A stretch of 64,000 nt of DNA from Haloferax denitrificans ATCC 35960. GTDB taxonomy: Archaea; Halobacteriota; Halobacteria; Halobacteriales; Haloferacaceae. Position 1 is the stretch's first letter. Each line of letters begins with the position of its first letter. A program made the position numbers and the translations under genes. The notes beneath the pieces were generated by a model, which worked only from the letters and a program-made list of their open reading frames with translations, was not told the origin of the DNA and made no database searches. Positions 61,229-64,000 of the stretch are shown piece after piece. The DNA is taken from contig NZ_AOLP01000012.1 in assembly GCF_000337795.1 (NCBI RefSeq), positions 1 through 64,000 on the forward strand, read 5' to 3'.

Positions 61229-62230
61229 TCAGGGCGTCGGCGCGGCCTTCTGAAGCGCGGTCTCGGCGATGTTACCGCCGTAGTCGGCGCTCCGCGAGAC
61301 GGAGTCGACGATGAGGCCGAGCAGTTGCGCGCGCGCCGGGTCGAGGTCCCGGAGGAGTTCGTCGATGCCGCGGGCGCTCGCGTCGATGGCCTGGACGGCC
61401 TCGCGGGACTCGTTGGCGAGGCGGCTCGCCTCGTCGCTTTCCTCGGCGAACAGCGCGTCCATCCCGCCGTTGACGACGGCCTTCGCCTCCTCGAACAGCG
61501 CCTGAATCGCCTCGACGATTTCGTCGTCGACCGGCTCCTCGAAGTTCAAAGAGAGGTGGGCGATTTTGGTCGCGTGGTCGCCGATGCGCTCCAGTTGCCG
61601 GGCGGCGGACTGGTAGTCGAAGCAGATTTCGCGGGGGAGGCCGAGTTCCTCGGCGGCCTTCGGGGTCCGGAGCGTCGCCCGGAAGATGCGGGAGACGACC
61701 ATCCAGAGGCGGTCGACGTCGTCGTCGCGCTGGATGACGTCGCGGGCCATGTCGTCGTCCTGTTCGGCGATGGCCGCGATGGCGTCTTCGAGCATCGAAA
61801 GCGAGATGAGCCGCATCCGGGTGACCGCGTTGTGGATGGAGAGCTCGGAGGAGTCGAGCAGGTCGCGGATGACGACCCGGTCGCGCGTCTCTTCGAGCAC
61901 TTCGAGGCCGACGAGGCTCTGGGTGGCCTCGCGGATGGTCCGGCGCTGGTCGGTCGTGATGCGCGAACTCTCCAGGGCGATGATGTCGAACCCGCTCACG
62001 TACATCGTCATGACGGCGCGCGTGAGTTCGTCGCCTTCGAGGGTCGCGATGTCGAGGGTGCCCTCGGTGCGTTCTTCTTCCGAGCGGGGCGTCAAGAACA
62101 GCGAGTCGCCCTCCGGGTAGAACTCGACTTCGCTCCCCGCCGAGACGCCGTTGTCCGTCGCCCAGTCCTTGGGAATCGAGACGGTGTAGGTGGAACCGCC
62201 CGTCACCTGCACCTTTCGGGTTTCGACCAT
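61229..62230 (-). CDS. AbrB-PhoU phosphate-uptake regulator
   Basis: 333 residues. An N-terminal SpoVT/AbrB swapped-hairpin domain (RKVQVTGGSTYTVSIPKDW) binds DNA. Two PhoU helical repeats follow (IREATQSLVGLEVLEE, then RQLERIGDHATKIAHLSLNF with the PhoU E/D-x3-D metal motif). It likely represses phosphate-starvation genes when phosphate is ample. It is divergent from pstS-pstC with a shared 346-nt region, the usual regulatory layout. TTTTATTG (minus strand, 62253-62260) is 27 nt upstream. Confidence 0.92.
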   Translation of the reverse strand: MVETRKVQVTGGSTYTVSIPKDWATDNGVSAGSEVEFYPEGDSLFLTPRSEEERTEGTLDIATLEGDELTRAVMTMYVSGFDIIALESSRITTDQRRTIREATQSLVGLEVLEETRDRVVIRDLLDSSELSIHNAVTRMRLISLSMLEDAIAAIAEQDDDMARDVIQRDDDVDRLWMVVSRIFRATLRTPKAAEELGLPREICFDYQSAARQLERIGDHATKIAHLSLNFEEPVDDEIVEAIQALFEEAKAVVNGGMDALFAEESDEASRLANESREAVQAIDASARGIDELLRDLDPARAQLLGLIVDSVSRSADYGGNIAETALQKAAPTP

Positions 62231-62576
62231 GTCCGTGGGTGGTTCTCAATACACAATAAAACTGTCTATCTCTATATATCGAACTCCGTTTTTATGTGGT
62301 GGACGTGACCGAACGCGACTCGTGACGGTTCGGACGCGAAACGACGCTCACTCAGTAGTCATCTCGCGCCGTGTCCGTCGGCCCGCGAGCCCCGAATTTC
62401 CTGACATATCGGAGAAAGTTCGCACACGAAACGGCCTATGACAGGGGAATCGTCTGTTTTCGTCGGTTTCACCCCGTTCTTGTCACACGTTACCATTCAT
62501 TGGGGACATACCGGAACGTACCACTATATAGTCGTCATAGCAGGGTATTTACGCAAAAATCGGCTCCTCAAAATCG
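62231..62576. promoter_or_regulatory. Divergent PhoU-pstS regulatory region
   Basis: 346 nt without a gene. On the minus side TTTTATTG at 62253-62260 serves the PhoU gene. On the plus side ACTATATAG at 62523-62531 and TATTTACG at 62546-62553 precede pstS, the latter at leaderless spacing. A GTACC/GGAACGTACC motif near 62510 sits just upstream. The middle (62285-62500) holds a TTTTTATG element (62291-62298) that could be another promoter, with no clear reading frame. Confidence 0.6.
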
Positions 62577-63632
62577 ATGACGCGTAACTCGGACAGCGTT
62601 CTTTCGCGGCGTAAGTTCCTGATTGCCTCGGGCGCGACCGGTCTCGCTGGACTCGCCGGGTGTACGGAGAACAACACCGGCGACTCCGGTGGAGACTCCG
62701 GCGGCGATTCCGGCGGCGACTCCGAGGGAACTGACTCGTCGGGCGACGGGAGCAACGAGCTCTCGGGAACCATCGACATCGCCGGCTCCTCGACGGTGTT
62801 CCCGCTCGCGACCGCGATGGGCGAGCGCTTCCAGAGTGAGCACTCCGAGGTCAACATCAACCTCCAGTCCACCGGCTCCGGTGGCGGCTTCGCGAACTAC
62901 TTCTGTACGGGCCAGACCGACTTCAACAACGCCTCGCGACCGATTCAGCCCGACGAGGAAGAACAGTGTGCGAGCAACGACGTGACGCCCGTCGAACTCA
63001 AGGTCGCCACCGACGCCCTGACGGTCGTCGTCAACAACGACAACGAGTTCATCGGCGAGGGCCTCACCACCGAACAGCTTCAGACCATCTTCTCGGCCGA
63101 GTCGGCCCCGACGACGTGGGCGGACGTCAACTCCGAGTGGCCCGACGAGGAAATCGAAATCTACGGCCCCACCGACGCCTCCGGTACGTACGACTACTTC
63201 ATCGAGGCCATCATCGGCGAGGAGGGTCCGGGTCACCGCCAGGACTACTCCGCGACCGAGCAGGACCGCACCATCATCCAGGGCGTCCAGGGCTCGGAGT
63301 ACGCGATTGGCTATCTCGGCTTCGCGTACTACAGCGAGAGCACCGACTCCGTGCAGGCGGTCCCCATCGAGAACGACGCCGGCGAGTTCGTCGAACCGTC
63401 GCTCGACACGGCGCTGTCCGGCGAGTACAACCCGCTTTCCCGCCCGCTTTTCACCTACCCCGCCCGCGAGTCGCTCGCGGAGGACCACGTCGCCGAGTTC
63501 GCCCGCTACTGGATGGAGAACTCCACCAGCCGCGAAATCGTCGCCGACGAGGTCGGCTACGTCCCGCTCGGCGAGGACGAGCAACAGGAGATGCTCGACA
63601 CCCTCAACGCCGCCATCGAGGAAGCTAACTAG
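62577..63632 (+). CDS. pstS: Phosphate ABC transporter substrate-binding lipoprotein PstS
   Basis: 351 residues. A Tat signal (SRRKFLIASG) ends in lipobox LAGLAGC, with the lipidated Cys near 29, then a Gly/Ser/Asp linker. The mature domain is a type-2 binding fold: IDIAGSSTVFPLATAMGERF, STGSGGGFANYFC (Ser/Gly phosphate loop), YGPTDASGTYDYF. It captures phosphate at the cell surface for PstCAB. Expressed divergently from the PhoU regulator; pstC follows 63 nt downstream. Confidence 0.96.
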   Translation: MTRNSDSVLSRRKFLIASGATGLAGLAGCTENNTGDSGGDSGGDSGGDSEGTDSSGDGSNELSGTIDIAGSSTVFPLATAMGERFQSEHSEVNINLQSTGSGGGFANYFCTGQTDFNNASRPIQPDEEEQCASNDVTPVELKVATDALTVVVNNDNEFIGEGLTTEQLQTIFSAESAPTTWADVNSEWPDEEIEIYGPTDASGTYDYFIEAIIGEEGPGHRQDYSATEQDRTIIQGVQGSEYAIGYLGFAYYSESTDSVQAVPIENDAGEFVEPSLDTALSGEYNPLSRPLFTYPARESLAEDHVAEFARYWMENSTSREIVADEVGYVPLGEDEQQEMLDTLNAAIEEAN

Positions 63633-63695
63633 CCGCTTTCTCGACAGAATCAGCTAACGAAGCGCTTTTTCATACACCACGATTCAATCCAACCA

Positions 63696-64000
63696 ATGAG
63701 CACAGATGACCTCGAAACCGACCTCACGCGGAACACGGAGAACGCGCCGCGTGAGCTACTGACGCGGTCGTTCTTCTTCCTGTGCGCGGCGTTGTCCGTC
63801 GTGACGACCCTCAGTATCGTCGGGCTCCTCATCACGGAGGCGTCCAAGTTCTTCACGCTGACAGCCTCGCTGATGGGAGTGACGGGAGAGACGGCGTCTA
63901 TCGTCGACTTCCTCACCGGAACCACGTGGCAGATACACAGCCAAGAGTTCGGCGTGCTGGCGCTCGTGTCGGCGACGCTGATGGTCACTATCGGGTCGGC
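63696..64000 (+). CDS. pstC: Phosphate ABC transporter permease PstC (3' truncated)
   Basis: Partial, 101 codons visible with no stop before the window edge. The ATG at 63696 starts MSTDDLETDLTRNT; a first membrane helix (FFFLCAALSVVTTLSIVGLL) and the FFTLTASLMG... FLTGTTWQ loop follow, a typical PstC N-terminus. It would form the membrane channel with PstA, fed by the upstream PstS. Confidence 0.9.
   Translation, partial: MSTDDLETDLTRNTENAPRELLTRSFFFLCAALSVVTTLSIVGLLITEASKFFTLTASLMGVTGETASIVDFLTGTTWQIHSQEFGVLALVSATLMVTIGS

Noticed and set aside
62371-62580. A 69-residue frame in the pst regulatory region
   Set aside because: Poor codon use, no homology I recognise, runs into the pstS start; better explained as non-coding regulatory DNA.

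Overview
The window is a gene-dense, GC-rich stretch of a haloarchaeal main chromosome, most likely Haloferax. Three things point there. The proteins are strongly acidic. Many short families are known only from haloarchaea (LWR-salt, HalOD1 output domain, amphi-Trp, several DUFs). Most genes have a TATA-like element about 27 nt before the start codon, which implies leaderless mRNAs. Archaeal signature genes include DnaG-type primase, ribosomal protein S8e, MptA, HerA/NurA and an AbrB-PhoU regulator. No insertion sequence, prophage or CRISPR array is visible; this is core chromosome with a small-gene patch around a tRNA. Genus and gene identities rest on my reading of the protein sequences, not on a search.

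Layout. 1-4.4 kb: truncated MoeA fused to a binding-protein domain, a response regulator, a HAD hydrolase, a pterin dehydratase/LWR-salt pair and an OB-like protein. 4.5-7.6 kb: haem/sirohaem operon (fused sirohaem decarboxylase, precorrin-2 dehydrogenase, HemA). 7.8-11.8 kb: polyprenol region with a catalytic cis-prenyltransferase, a convergent non-catalytic paralogue and a DUF92 membrane protein. 11.8-16.2 kb: DnaG, a sugar isomerase/epimerase and a DUF3311-SSS symporter pair around a palindromic operator. 16.2-24.8 kb: small conserved proteins, acetyltransferase, YqcI/YcgG protein, isochorismatase-like hydrolase, MOT1-type molybdate transporter, CARF-like wHTH regulator, enolase-like enzyme, DUF1405 protein and PdxS. 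24.9-33.7 kb: Usp, ThrB, FAD oxidoreductases, a TetR-MATE operon with an operator, and a zinc-ribbon regulator. 33.9-40.4 kb: small haloarchaeal proteins, MptA, TrmB-like regulator, DUF255 thioredoxin-like protein, FxsA, tRNA-Ile(GAT) and two tiny genes. 40.4-52 kb: PHP-type protein, CaCA antiporter, Eis-like acetyltransferase, S66 peptidase, CarB, an SDR-like protein and NAD kinase. 52-61 kb: single-domain KaiC, nitroreductase, Usp, HerA and NurA split by an unrelated gene, HAD phosphatase and S8e. 61-64 kb: AbrB-PhoU regulator divergent from pstS-pstC, which runs off the right edge.

Functional links. MoeA and the molybdate transporter serve molybdenum cofactor. MptA and the pterin dehydratase serve pterin chemistry. 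The hem operon makes sirohaem and haem by the didecarboxysirohaem route. HerA and NurA form a DNA end-resection pair. The strongest unusual signal is the complementary motif loss in the two adjacent cis-prenyltransferase homologues, which looks like a two-subunit (DHDDS/NgBR-style) enzyme. Other notable signals are two 5'-UTR hairpins that would cover the Shine-Dalgarno sequence (dnaG and the gene at 31992) and three palindromic operator candidates.
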